DNA of 12,448 nt from positions 1 to 12,448 of the forward strand of contig JBNKLQ010000189.1 in NCBI GenBank assembly GCA_050292445.1. The letters are read 5' to 3'. Made by a program: the position numbers and the translations under genes. Below the pieces are notes generated by a model. The model was not told the origin of the DNA and made no database searches. It was given only the letters and a program-made list of their open reading frames with translations. Shown one piece after another: positions 1-6,281 of this stretch (positions are counted from its first letter, which is position 1; the number at the start of each line of letters is the position of its first letter). Source of the DNA: Leptofilum sp050292445 (GTDB taxonomy: Bacteria; Chloroflexota; Anaerolineae; Promineifilales; Promineifilaceae).

Positions 1-1721
1 CGCTGGGACTGCTGCCGGGTGGTGGCGGGGTGACCCGCCTGCCGCGCATGATTGGCTTGCAATCTGCCTTCCCCCTGCTGACGGAAGGCACTCAATTAGG
101 GCCAACGGCCGTACAAAAAGCAGGTCTAGTTGATGCTCTGGCCGAAAACATAACTGACATGCTGGCGCAGGCCCGCGCCTGGATTGTGGCCAATCCAGAG
201 GCAGCCCAACCGTGGGACAAGCCCGCCTTCCGCATTCCTGGCGGCGATCCGCGCAGCCCTCGTGTGGCGCAGATGCTGGCGGTTGCGCCCGCGATGTTGA
301 AGAAGCGCACCTATGGCAATTATCCCGCGCCGGAAGCAATTTTGAGCGTGATGGTGGAGGGCACTCAGGTTGATTTTGCCACCGCCAGCCGCATTGAATC
401 CCGTTATTTTGCCCAATTGGCGACGGGTCAGGTTGCTAAAAACATGATCAATGCTTTCTGGTTCCAGCTAAACCAAATTAATGCCGGGGCCAGCCGACCA
501 CAAACTGTGCCGCCGCAGGTGACGCCAAAGGTGGGCGTGTTGGGTGCGGGCATGATGGGGCATGGCATTGCTTATGTGACGGCCGTTTCCGGCATAGAAG
601 TCGTTCTCAAAGATGTCACCCTGGCGCAAGCCGAAGTGGGCAAAGCCAAAATTGCTGCTCTGCTGGACAAGCGCGTGGCCAAAGGCAAACTCAGCAAAAC
701 GGAGCGCGACGAAGCATTAGCTCGCGTTCAGCCCACTGCCGATGCCGCTGATTTGGCTGGCTGCGATTTGATCATCGAGGCAGTGTTTGAAGATCGGGAA
801 TTGAAGGCGAAGGTAACGCAAGAAGCGGAGGAAGTTTTGGGGGAAACGGCCGTTTTCGCCAGCAACACCTCCACTTTGCCCATCACCGGACTGGCACAAG
901 CAGCAAAACGGCCGCAGAACTTTGTTGGCCTGCACTTTTTCTCGCCAGTAGAAAAGATGAAGCTGGTAGAAATTATCACCGGGGCCGAAACCAGCGACGC
1001 AACCCTGGCCAAAGTATTTGATTTTGTGTTGAAGATTGGCAAGACGCCGATTGTGGTGAATGACAGCCGGGGTTTTTACACCTCGCGGGTGTTTGGCACT
1101 TATTTGCGCGAAGGCTTGGCCATGCTGGCTGAAGGGCAGCATCCACGGGCCATTGAATCCGCCGGGTTGCAGGCGGGAATGCCGGTGGGGCCGCTGGCTT
1201 TGGCCGACGAGGTGAGCCTGGGGCTGATGCTGCACATTCGGGAGCAGACGCGCAAGGATTTAGAGGCGGAGGGCAAACAGATACCTAGCCAGCCTTCAGA
1301 TGCGGTGCTGGATGTGATGACGGGGGAATACGGCCGTTACGGCAAAGGGCGTGGGGCTGGTTTCTACGACTATCCTGAAGATGGCAAAAAACACCTCTGG
1401 CCGGAACTGCAAACGATCTTCCCAGCGCAAGGTGAACCATTGTGCCAAACGGAAATGATAGAGCGTTTGATGTTTGTGCAGGCGTTGGAGACAGTGCGTT
1501 GCCTGGAAGAAAATGTGGTCACCAGTGCCGCAGATGCCAATATTGGCTCGATTTTTGGCTGGGGGTTTGCTCCGTTCAAGGGGGGGACGCTGCAATACAT
1601 CAACGACTATGGCGTGGTTGCTTTTGTGCAGCGCAGCCAGAACCTGGCCGAGAAATACGGGGAGCGATTTACACCGCCTGAAAAGCTGCTGGCTGTGCAG
1701 GATGCTGGTCAGACATTTTAA
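1..1721 (+). CDS. fadJ: Fused enoyl-CoA hydratase / 3-hydroxyacyl-CoA dehydrogenase (FadJ/FadB type), 5' partial
   Basis: Cytoplasmic beta-oxidation enzyme: hydrates enoyl-CoA and then oxidises L-3-hydroxyacyl-CoA with NAD+. The frame is already open at base 3 (LGLLPGGGGVTRLPRMIG, the crotonase stretch just after the second catalytic Glu), so the start and both hydratase glutamates lie upstream; by family length (~715 residues) about 140 residues are missing. Counting from the codon at base 3, the Rossmann NAD motif GAGMMG is at ~181-186, ASNTS at ~287, and the catalytic-dyad His is in LHFFSPVEKMKLVEI at ~311. Two C-terminal 3HCDH helical domains follow: DSRGFYTSRVFG onward, then EMIERLMFVQALETVRCLEE to the end. 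The GTG at base 30 is an internal Val codon, not a start. The next gene on the strand is a lipid-synthesis enzyme 126 bp downstream. The fusion type is certain; fadJ versus fadB cannot be separated from this fragment. Confidence 0.92.
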   Translation, partial: LGLLPGGGGVTRLPRMIGLQSAFPLLTEGTQLGPTAVQKAGLVDALAENITDMLAQARAWIVANPEAAQPWDKPAFRIPGGDPRSPRVAQMLAVAPAMLKKRTYGNYPAPEAILSVMVEGTQVDFATASRIESRYFAQLATGQVAKNMINAFWFQLNQINAGASRPQTVPPQVTPKVGVLGAGMMGHGIAYVTAVSGIEVVLKDVTLAQAEVGKAKIAALLDKRVAKGKLSKTERDEALARVQPTADAADLAGCDLIIEAVFEDRELKAKVTQEAEEVLGETAVFASNTSTLPITGLAQAAKRPQNFVGLHFFSPVEKMKLVEIITGAETSDATLAKVFDFVLKIGKTPIVVNDSRGFYTSRVFGTYLREGLAMLAEGQHPRAIESAGLQAGMPVGPLALADEVSLGLMLHIREQTRKDLEAEGKQIPSQPSDAVLDVMTGEYGRYGKGRGAGFYDYPEDGKKHLWPELQTIFPAQGEPLCQTEMIERLMFVQALETVRCLEENVVTSAADANIGSIFGWGFAPFKGGTLQYINDYGVVAFVQRSQNLAEKYGERFTPPEKLLAVQDAGQTF

Positions 1722-1847
1722 GCATACTTTTGCCAGGATCGTCAATCTGATTGATAATGCAGGGTGGATTGTGGTAAGCATGTCACTTCCGCATTCGCGG
1801 GATTGTCACACGCCGTAACCAAATAAATTTAGGAAGAGAGAAAAGCA
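1722..1847. other. Intergenic gap between the hydroxyacyl-CoA dehydrogenase and the ether-lipid synthase
   Basis: These 126 bp contain no convincing ORF or strong terminator hairpin. The only clear signal is the purine-rich Shine-Dalgarno stretch AGGAAGAG at 1831-1838, ahead of the ATG at 1848. A TTGATAAT stretch near 1751 could be part of a promoter, but I find no matching -35 box at a good distance. Whether the two genes are cotranscribed is undecided. Confidence 0.5.
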
Positions 1848-3647
1848 ATGGCAGACAAATCACTTGATAAAGGATCTAGTGGCGAAGATATTCGCTACGA
1901 TCACAAATGGGGGTTTACCGATACCTATTTTAAGGTTAATCCTGATCACACCGTTACTGTGACGGGCAGCCGCTATGCGCTGTCTGGCACGGTGATGCAC
2001 GAGTTTTTACCTTTTGTCGAGGAAATGCTCGACATTAAAATTGATTTTGATAATCTCAAGCCAGAGGTTAAAAGCAAACCCGTCGCCCCACCCAGACTCA
2101 ATGAAGGCTTTCACCAGGCTATAAAAGGGCAGCTATCGGCTGAAAAATTCACCATTGATGATCGGCAGCGGTTGATTCACAGCCACGGCCAAACCACGGC
2201 CGACGAAGTGTACAAGGTGCTGTACGGTGCATTAGATCGTGTGGTGGATATGGTGCTCTTCCCTGAAAGTCAGGAAGACGTGGAGACGATCATCGAGCTG
2301 GCTAAGGTGCATGATGTGTGCCTGGTTCCCTACGGTGGTGGCACCAGCGTAAGCTGTGCCTTGCAGCTGCCGCAAAACGAAAACCGTTCCATCGTTTCCG
2401 TAGATATGCGCCGCATGGATAAGATTTTATGGATTGACCATGAGAATTTCCGAGCGGGCGTGCAGGCGGGTATTTCTGGTAAGGATTTGGAAGAGCGGCT
2501 GGAGCGTGTGGGCTACACTAGCGGCCACGAACCGGACAGTTTGGAGTTGTCTACGTTGGGTGGTTGGATTGCCACCAACGCCAGCGGCATGAAGAAAAAT
2601 CGCTACGGCAACATCGAGGACATCGTGGAATCGGTGACGATGGTGACGCCAAATGGGGTCATTGAGCAAGGGGCTGCCATGCCACGCCAGTCATTGGGGA
2701 TCGATCCCCAACAGGTGGCGTTTGGCAGTGAAGGCAATTTAGGCATCATTACCAGCGCCGTGATCAAGATTCACAAGCTGCCAGAGGCTAAGAAGTATGG
2801 TTCGTTGGTGTTCCCCAATTTTCAGGCTGGTACAGAGTTTCTTTATGAGCTGTCTCAAACTGGTACGCTACCCGCCAGCATTCGCCTGTTGGACAATATT
2901 CAGTTCCGCTTCGGCTCGGCATTGAAGGGCGAACCGACGCGCATGGAAGCGATCATGGGCGAAATCCAGAAATTTTTCCTGCTCAAGGTGAAGAAGTTTG
3001 ATCCCAACGAGCTGGTTGCCGCCACAATTGTGATGGAAGGGACGCAAGAACAGGTGGATTATCAAGCCAAGCTGATCAATCGGTTGGCCAAGAAGTACGG
3101 TGGCATTGCCGGTGGTGAGACCAATGGTCAACGGGGCTATATGCTTACCTATGCCATTGCCTACATTCGCGACTTCCTGACCGATTTCCACATCATTGGT
3201 GAGACGTATGAGACAACGGTGCCCTGGAACAAGGTGCAGGCGGTGATTGATGCCGTGGCTGTGCAGGTGTTTAAAAAGCATGAGGAATATGGTTTGCCGG
3301 GACGGCCGTATATCTCCCCGCGTATTACCCAGTTGTACCACACTGGGGTGTGCATCTACTTTACGCATGGCTTTTCCACAATGGGTGTAGACAATCCCGA
3401 CGAGATTTTTAGCGAGATTGAGCATTCGCTGCGCGAAACGATCATGGCGGCGGGTGGTTCTATCTCCCACCATCACGGCGTGGGCAAAATCCGTAAAGAT
3501 TTTATGAAGCACACCATTTCCCCAACCGCAACTGAACTTATTAAAGAGATTAAAAAAGCCAACGATCCGCAAAACATCTTTGGTATCCGTAACAATATTT
3601 TTGCGGAAACCTCGGAACCGGAACGGGTGGCTGAGCCAAATTTGTAG
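1848..3647 (+). CDS. agps: Alkyldihydroxyacetonephosphate synthase (FAD-dependent, ether-lipid synthesis)
   Basis: Exchanges the acyl group of acyl-DHAP for a fatty alcohol, forming the glycerol ether bond of ether lipids or plasmalogens. The 599-residue protein aligns by eye with animal AGPS over nearly its whole length. An N-terminal KWGFTDTYF...RYALSG segment precedes the FAD_binding_4 (PCMH-type) domain, with PYGGGTSVS at 161-169 and GHEPDSLELSTLGGW from 226. The C-terminal cap contains NGQRGYMLTYAIAYIRDF. Active-site residues of mammalian AGPS (Arg515, Tyr578, His615-617) match Arg441, Tyr504 and His541-543 with identical spacing (63 and 37 residues). There is no peroxisomal targeting extension, as expected for a bacterium. 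ATG 1848 is chosen for the upstream AGGAAGAG. The neighbours are a beta-oxidation enzyme and a membrane protein. Alternative: another member of the FAD-linked oxidase (GlcD-like) superfamily, but the active-site match makes that unlikely. Confidence 0.9.
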   Translation: MADKSLDKGSSGEDIRYDHKWGFTDTYFKVNPDHTVTVTGSRYALSGTVMHEFLPFVEEMLDIKIDFDNLKPEVKSKPVAPPRLNEGFHQAIKGQLSAEKFTIDDRQRLIHSHGQTTADEVYKVLYGALDRVVDMVLFPESQEDVETIIELAKVHDVCLVPYGGGTSVSCALQLPQNENRSIVSVDMRRMDKILWIDHENFRAGVQAGISGKDLEERLERVGYTSGHEPDSLELSTLGGWIATNASGMKKNRYGNIEDIVESVTMVTPNGVIEQGAAMPRQSLGIDPQQVAFGSEGNLGIITSAVIKIHKLPEAKKYGSLVFPNFQAGTEFLYELSQTGTLPASIRLLDNIQFRFGSALKGEPTRMEAIMGEIQKFFLLKVKKFDPNELVAATIVMEGTQEQVDYQAKLINRLAKKYGGIAGGETNGQRGYMLTYAIAYIRDFLTDFHIIGETYETTVPWNKVQAVIDAVAVQVFKKHEEYGLPGRPYISPRITQLYHTGVCIYFTHGFSTMGVDNPDEIFSEIEHSLRETIMAAGGSISHHHGVGKIRKDFMKHTISPTATELIKEIKKANDPQNIFGIRNNIFAETSEPERVAEPNL

Positions 3648-3667
3648 TGGAATTTGTTTAAGCAATG

Positions 3668-3673
3668 AAGGAG
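3668..3673 (+). promoter_or_regulatory. Shine-Dalgarno site AAGGAG
   Basis: AAGGAG lies five bases before the ATG at 3679 and fixes that start. The gap from the preceding stop codon is only 31 bp and no terminator is visible, so this gene is probably cotranscribed with the ether-lipid synthase. Confidence 0.75.
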
Positions 3674-3678
3674 TATAA

Positions 3679-4452
3679 ATGAATAATAAGACGCTACGCA
3701 GCGTTTTGATTGGTGCCTTGGGCATCCTGATTTTGCTGTTAATTGTGGCCATTGTTTTGGTCATTCGTGATAATGCCGAAACGGCCGATTCTGCTGAACC
3801 AACAACCGAGGCAGTGGCTGATTTACCGACGGCGGCAACGGACACGCCTGTTCCCACCTCACCAACTGTTTTGCCTCCAGCTGTTGTGGAAATTTTACCA
3901 ACGGACACACCATTGCCATCTCCCACGCCAACAGAGACGGCCGTTCCTACAGAAACGCCGCTGCCCACGAACACGGCAACGGCCGTTCCTCCCACAAATA
4001 TTCCGGCACCAACGGCCGTACCGGCCACCAATACGCCGGTTCCACCTACTAATACGCCCGTTCCTTCTGGCCCGCAGCCAACCAATGCCAATGGGATTGT
4101 GGGGCAAAGCTTTGTCCTACAAGATTGGCGCACCTCACTGACGCCAGGTGGGCAAATCTGGTATGAGTGGAAAGTTGGGAATACTTCCGGTGGGGGTGTG
4201 CCTTACTCAACAATTGGCGTCATGCCTCGCCGCAATGGGCAGGATATTGTGGCCTGGTATCAAAACAATTGGGGTGGCAACAATGATGTGATGCCGCCAG
4301 AAGGACTCAGCTGGCCTTCCTGGATGGCTATCCCCGAAGCGGGTGATTACACATTGCGTTTGGTTGTCTGCTTTGATGGTTTTCAGAATTGCCTCAATGG
4401 TGGGGGAACTTTTTACACTTTGTCCCAGGAAATTCCGGTGAGTATTCGCTAG
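3679..4452 (+). CDS. Single-pass membrane protein with Pro/Thr stalk and extracytoplasmic beta domain, function unknown
   Basis: I do not recognise a named family. The 257-residue protein has a short basic N-terminus (MNNKTLR), one long hydrophobic helix at about 10-30 followed by Arg (N-in, C-out anchor or uncleaved signal), and a low-complexity Pro/Thr/Asn stalk at about 34-137 (TNTPVPPTNTPVP type, typical of Chloroflexota surface proteins). A compact C-terminal domain at about 138-257 is rich in Trp, Gly and beta-favouring residues, with Cys231 and Cys238 placed to form a disulfide. The stalk carries three copies of the ACGGCCGT palindrome in 83 bp, each read as Thr-Ala-Val. It has a strong SD and lies 31 bp after the ether-lipid synthase gene. 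A surface ligand-binding or envelope-linked role is possible but not shown. The stop codon is one base from the stop of the convergent gene. Confidence 0.85.
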   Translation: MNNKTLRSVLIGALGILILLLIVAIVLVIRDNAETADSAEPTTEAVADLPTAATDTPVPTSPTVLPPAVVEILPTDTPLPSPTPTETAVPTETPLPTNTATAVPPTNIPAPTAVPATNTPVPPTNTPVPSGPQPTNANGIVGQSFVLQDWRTSLTPGGQIWYEWKVGNTSGGGVPYSTIGVMPRRNGQDIVAWYQNNWGGNNDVMPPEGLSWPSWMAIPEAGDYTLRLVVCFDGFQNCLNGGGTFYTLSQEIPVSIR

Positions 4453-4453
4453 A

Positions 4454-5917
4454 TTATCGACTCACCATTGGCAAAAAAATGAGCCACTCCACAGAGTTAT
4501 CTTCTAACAGGGCAAATGAATACGTGCCAAAGTTATCAATGTCGCTTCCGCGAACGGTCAGAGTGTAGCTGCCGGATTGTGATAACGTCACCGGTTGATC
4601 TTGCAGGAAGCTGTTGAACAGCTCCGTGTTATCAGGGGCTTGTAGTTGCCAGCTAATCAGAACATTGCTACCTGCAAGCCAATCAAAAATGGCTTGTTGC
4701 CCGGCCTGTGCATCAAAAGTGTAAATATCTACTGCACCAGGACTCTCGATGTTTCCCGCACCAGAGGCGGGGATGCCGTCTGAGATCGTGTCGCCAAAGC
4801 TGATGGCAAATTGTTGCGGTGCGGCCGTTACATCCAGCAGCTGAAAGGAATATGGACCTACACTATCAACTGCGTTGCCATCCACGGTAAGGGTGTAGAC
4901 ACCTGTTTGCGGTAATATCAACTGCCAATCTCGCAAGACGGAGTCAAACAGCACCGTGCTATCCGGCGCTTGCAATTGCCAACCAATCAGTACGTTAGCT
5001 CCGGTTAGCCAGTCGAAGATAGCTTCCTGACCGGCTTGGGCAGTAAACGTGTAAAGGTCGATAGCACCGGGCGCTTCGATATTGCCTGCCCCGGCTGCCG
5101 GTATGCCATCCGACACCGTGTTGCCGAAGTTGATGGCGAATTGTTGCGGGGCGGTGGGTACTTCCAGCAGTTGAAAGGAATACAGACCAAAATCATCAAT
5201 GCCGTTGCCGTCAACGGTAAGCGTGTAGGTGCCGCTCTGGGGCAGGACAACCTGCTGGTCCTGTAACACACTGTTGAACAGCGCCGTGCTGTCAGGGGCT
5301 TGAAGCTGCCAGCCGATCAACACGTTAGCTCCGGTTAGCCAGTCGAAAATGAGTTCCTGGTTGGCGGAAGCGGCGAAAGTATAAATGTCTACAGCGCCGG
5401 GGGCTTCAAGATTGCCCGCACCGGCAGCGGGCACACCGTTGGCAACCGTGTCCCCGATGTTGATGGCAAATTGCTGGGAAGCAGGTACTTCTAGTAGCTG
5501 AAAAGAATAGAGACCAAAGCTGCTGCCGGTGTTGCCATCAACGGTGAGAGTATAGCCACCCGTTTGTGATAAAACGACCTGCCGATCCGCCAAAACGGAA
5601 TCAAACAATACCGTGCTGTCGGGTGCCTGCAACTGCCAGCCAATCTGCGCGTTGCTACCGGAAAGCCAGTTAAAGATAACTTCCTCGCCAGCGGCGTTAA
5701 AGGTGTAGATGTCTACCGCCCCGGCTTCTTCAAGATTGCCCGCGCCGGCGGCTGGGACGCCGTCTGAAACGGTGTCGCCAATGTTGATGGCAAACTGCTG
5801 CGTTGCAGTGGGAGCTGCCTGTACCTGCCCCAGATCAAGCAATAAGCTGGCGGTGAATACGAACGCCGCTGCCAATGCCAGACCGAGAAAGCCTAGTCGT
5901 GCTGGGTGTTGATTCAT
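4454..5917 (-). CDS. Secreted protein with four tandem PPC-like beta-sandwich repeats
   Basis: The 487-residue protein has an N-terminal signal peptide (hydrophobic stretch about 8-30, likely cleavage after VQA at 34). Four tandem units of 106-110 residues follow, starting at residues 40, 148, 258 and 368, each opening with QQFAI..G.T. Shared features in each unit are G-P-A-AGAGN-E at the front, then DxYTF, W-L-G-N, WQLQAPD, a Gly-Tyr/TLTV strand and YSF-LL at the end. This layout resembles bacterial pre-peptidase C-terminal (PPC) domains, here without a peptidase. The last 14 residues end in LIFLPMVSR. No catalytic motif is visible; an adhesive, carbohydrate-binding or cell-surface structural role is inferred. 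The start ATG overlaps the stop of an upstream 60-codon ORF (ATGA) and has only a weak GGAAAA upstream, so translational coupling is possible. It is co-directional with the upstream regulator and kinase genes. Confidence 0.87.
   Translation of the reverse strand: MNQHPARLGFLGLALAAAFVFTASLLLDLGQVQAAPTATQQFAINIGDTVSDGVPAAGAGNLEEAGAVDIYTFNAAGEEVIFNWLSGSNAQIGWQLQAPDSTVLFDSVLADRQVVLSQTGGYTLTVDGNTGSSFGLYSFQLLEVPASQQFAINIGDTVANGVPAAGAGNLEAPGAVDIYTFAASANQELIFDWLTGANVLIGWQLQAPDSTALFNSVLQDQQVVLPQSGTYTLTVDGNGIDDFGLYSFQLLEVPTAPQQFAINFGNTVSDGIPAAGAGNIEAPGAIDLYTFTAQAGQEAIFDWLTGANVLIGWQLQAPDSTVLFDSVLRDWQLILPQTGVYTLTVDGNAVDSVGPYSFQLLDVTAAPQQFAISFGDTISDGIPASGAGNIESPGAVDIYTFDAQAGQQAIFDWLAGSNVLISWQLQAPDNTELFNSFLQDQPVTLSQSGSYTLTVRGSDIDNFGTYSFALLEDNSVEWLIFLPMVSR
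4499..5800 (-). repeat. Four-unit in-gene tandem repeat (about 330 bp per unit)
   Basis: Units run 5477-5800 (unit 1), 5147-5476 (unit 2), 4817-5146 (unit 3) and 4499-4816 (unit 4). Units 2 and 3 are both exactly 330 bp. A 26-bp stretch is identical between them (4992-5017 and 5322-5347), offset by exactly one unit. This fits recent duplication or gene conversion between the middle units. Confidence 0.85.
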
Positions 5918-6096
5918 GGATGTTTTCCGTTTTTGTTTGATTGTTTGGTTCTGAGGGAAGAGAGCCTGAACGGGGAACGGCCGTTACGTTCTGAGTTTTT
6001 AGGTGAAGTGGCTTGGTTTTGGCCGACTTGGGGCTGCTTTGACCGACGCCAGAAAAGCAATGGCCTAGAAAGGGCCACTGGAGATTTAGACATCAT
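5914..6096 (-). CDS. Possible 60-residue basic leader peptide or small protein, overlapping the repeat-protein start
   Basis: An ORF of 60 codons begins MMSKSPVALSRPLLFWRRSK and ends NKNGKHP. In its favour: a textbook Shine-Dalgarno AAGGAG (6102-6107) five bases before the ATG at 6096, and a stop codon that overlaps the start of the repeat-protein gene by ATGA, the classic coupled arrangement. Against it: composition (Arg, Lys, Ser, Asn, Gln, little hydrophobic core) resembles random translation, it contains one copy of the ACGGCCGT palindrome out of the Thr-Ala-Val frame, and I recognise no homologue. It may be a translated leader that delivers ribosomes to the weak start at 5917, or a coincidental ORF in a 5' untranslated region. 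There is no signal peptide or membrane segment. Confidence 0.4.
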   Translation of the reverse strand: MMSKSPVALSRPLLFWRRSKQPQVGQNQATSPKNSERNGRSPFRLSSLRTKQSNKNGKHP

Positions 6097-6101
6097 TTTC
6101 A

Positions 6102-6107
6102 CTCCTT
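6102..6107 (-). promoter_or_regulatory. Shine-Dalgarno site AAGGAG of the 60-codon ORF
   Basis: Read on the minus strand, AAGGAG precedes ATG 6096 by five bases (TGAAA). It is the best ribosome-binding site in the whole intergenic region and is much better than anything directly ahead of ATG 5917. Confidence 0.5.
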
Positions 6108-6117
6108 AGAAATTGAC

Positions 6118-6140
6118 GTAGAGGCGCGTAGGCGCAGAGA
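6118..6140 (-). repeat. Fragment resembling a dispersed 'CTCTGCGCCTxxGCG' intergenic repeat
   Basis: On the minus strand this reads CTCTGCGCCTACGCGCCTC, close to the CTCTGCG-CTCTGCG intergenic repeats scattered through many environmental bacterial genomes. Its translation (LCAYAPLR) is the usual spurious ORF such repeats give. Identification is by memory of the pattern only. Confidence 0.4.
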
Positions 6141-6225
6141 TAATAGCCTCGCCTCATGAGCTGTTGTTTTTTCCAGGGTAGATGAGGGGCGTGTGGATTA
6201 GCGTGTGGGTTTAGAATTTTATCAG

Positions 6226-6253
6226 TGTCATTCCCACGAGAGCGGGAGTGACA
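6226..6253. repeat. REP-like hairpin element (GTCATTCCC ... GGGAGTGAC)
   Basis: Arms TGTCATTCCC (6226-6235) and GGGAGTGACA (6244-6253) pair with a single T-G wobble. The loop can close further as C(GAGA)G, a GNRA-type tetraloop. The sequence closely resembles the widespread GTCATTCCCGCGAAAGCGGGAA repeat family found in bacterial intergenic DNA. It lies 28 bp beyond the regulator stop on the minus strand, where it could protect or end the transcript, but no T-run follows on that strand. On the plus strand a TTTTT follows after eight bases. Confidence 0.6.
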
Positions 6254-6281
6254 GGTGAGGTTTTTCAATCCATAAAAGGGT

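Larger units (their letters stand above)
5918..6281. other. 364-bp intergenic region between regulator and repeat-protein genes
   Basis: From the regulator side it holds a hairpin repeat (6226-6253), a poorly defined AT-rich stretch, a CTCTGCGCC-type repeat fragment (6118-6140), a strong SD and the 60-codon ORF. An ACGGCCGT palindrome lies at 5977-5984. The transcription start of the repeat-protein gene, if separate from the regulator, should be here. TATTAT and TAAAAT stretches exist on the minus strand, but no -35 box stands out. Confidence 0.6.

Noticed and set aside
30..32. GTG as the start of the hydroxyacyl-CoA dehydrogenase
   Set aside because: The frame is open upstream to the window edge and encodes the conserved crotonase stretch LGLLPGGGG, so the gene continues beyond base 1.
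1722..1847. Promoter or attenuator ahead of the ether-lipid synthase
   Set aside because: TTGATAAT is suggestive, but no paired -35 element or alternative hairpins could be supported by eye.
2868..4133. 421-codon open frame on the minus strand opposite the ether-lipid synthase and the stalked protein
   Set aside because: Its product is Gly/Val/Ser low complexity (the reverse of the Pro/Thr stalk) followed by unstructured sequence, and it spans two well-supported genes and their gap. No convincing start region or homology.
4499..5800. Repeat array considered as CRISPR or satellite DNA
   Set aside because: The ~330-bp periodicity is in frame and encodes diverged protein domains with a signal peptide ahead; no short direct repeats with unique spacers.
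6086..6268. 60-codon minus-strand ORF containing CHSRSRGND and LCAYAPLR
   Set aside because: These are the familiar spurious translations of dispersed intergenic repeats; the sequence is explained by the hairpin element and the CTCTGCG-type fragment.
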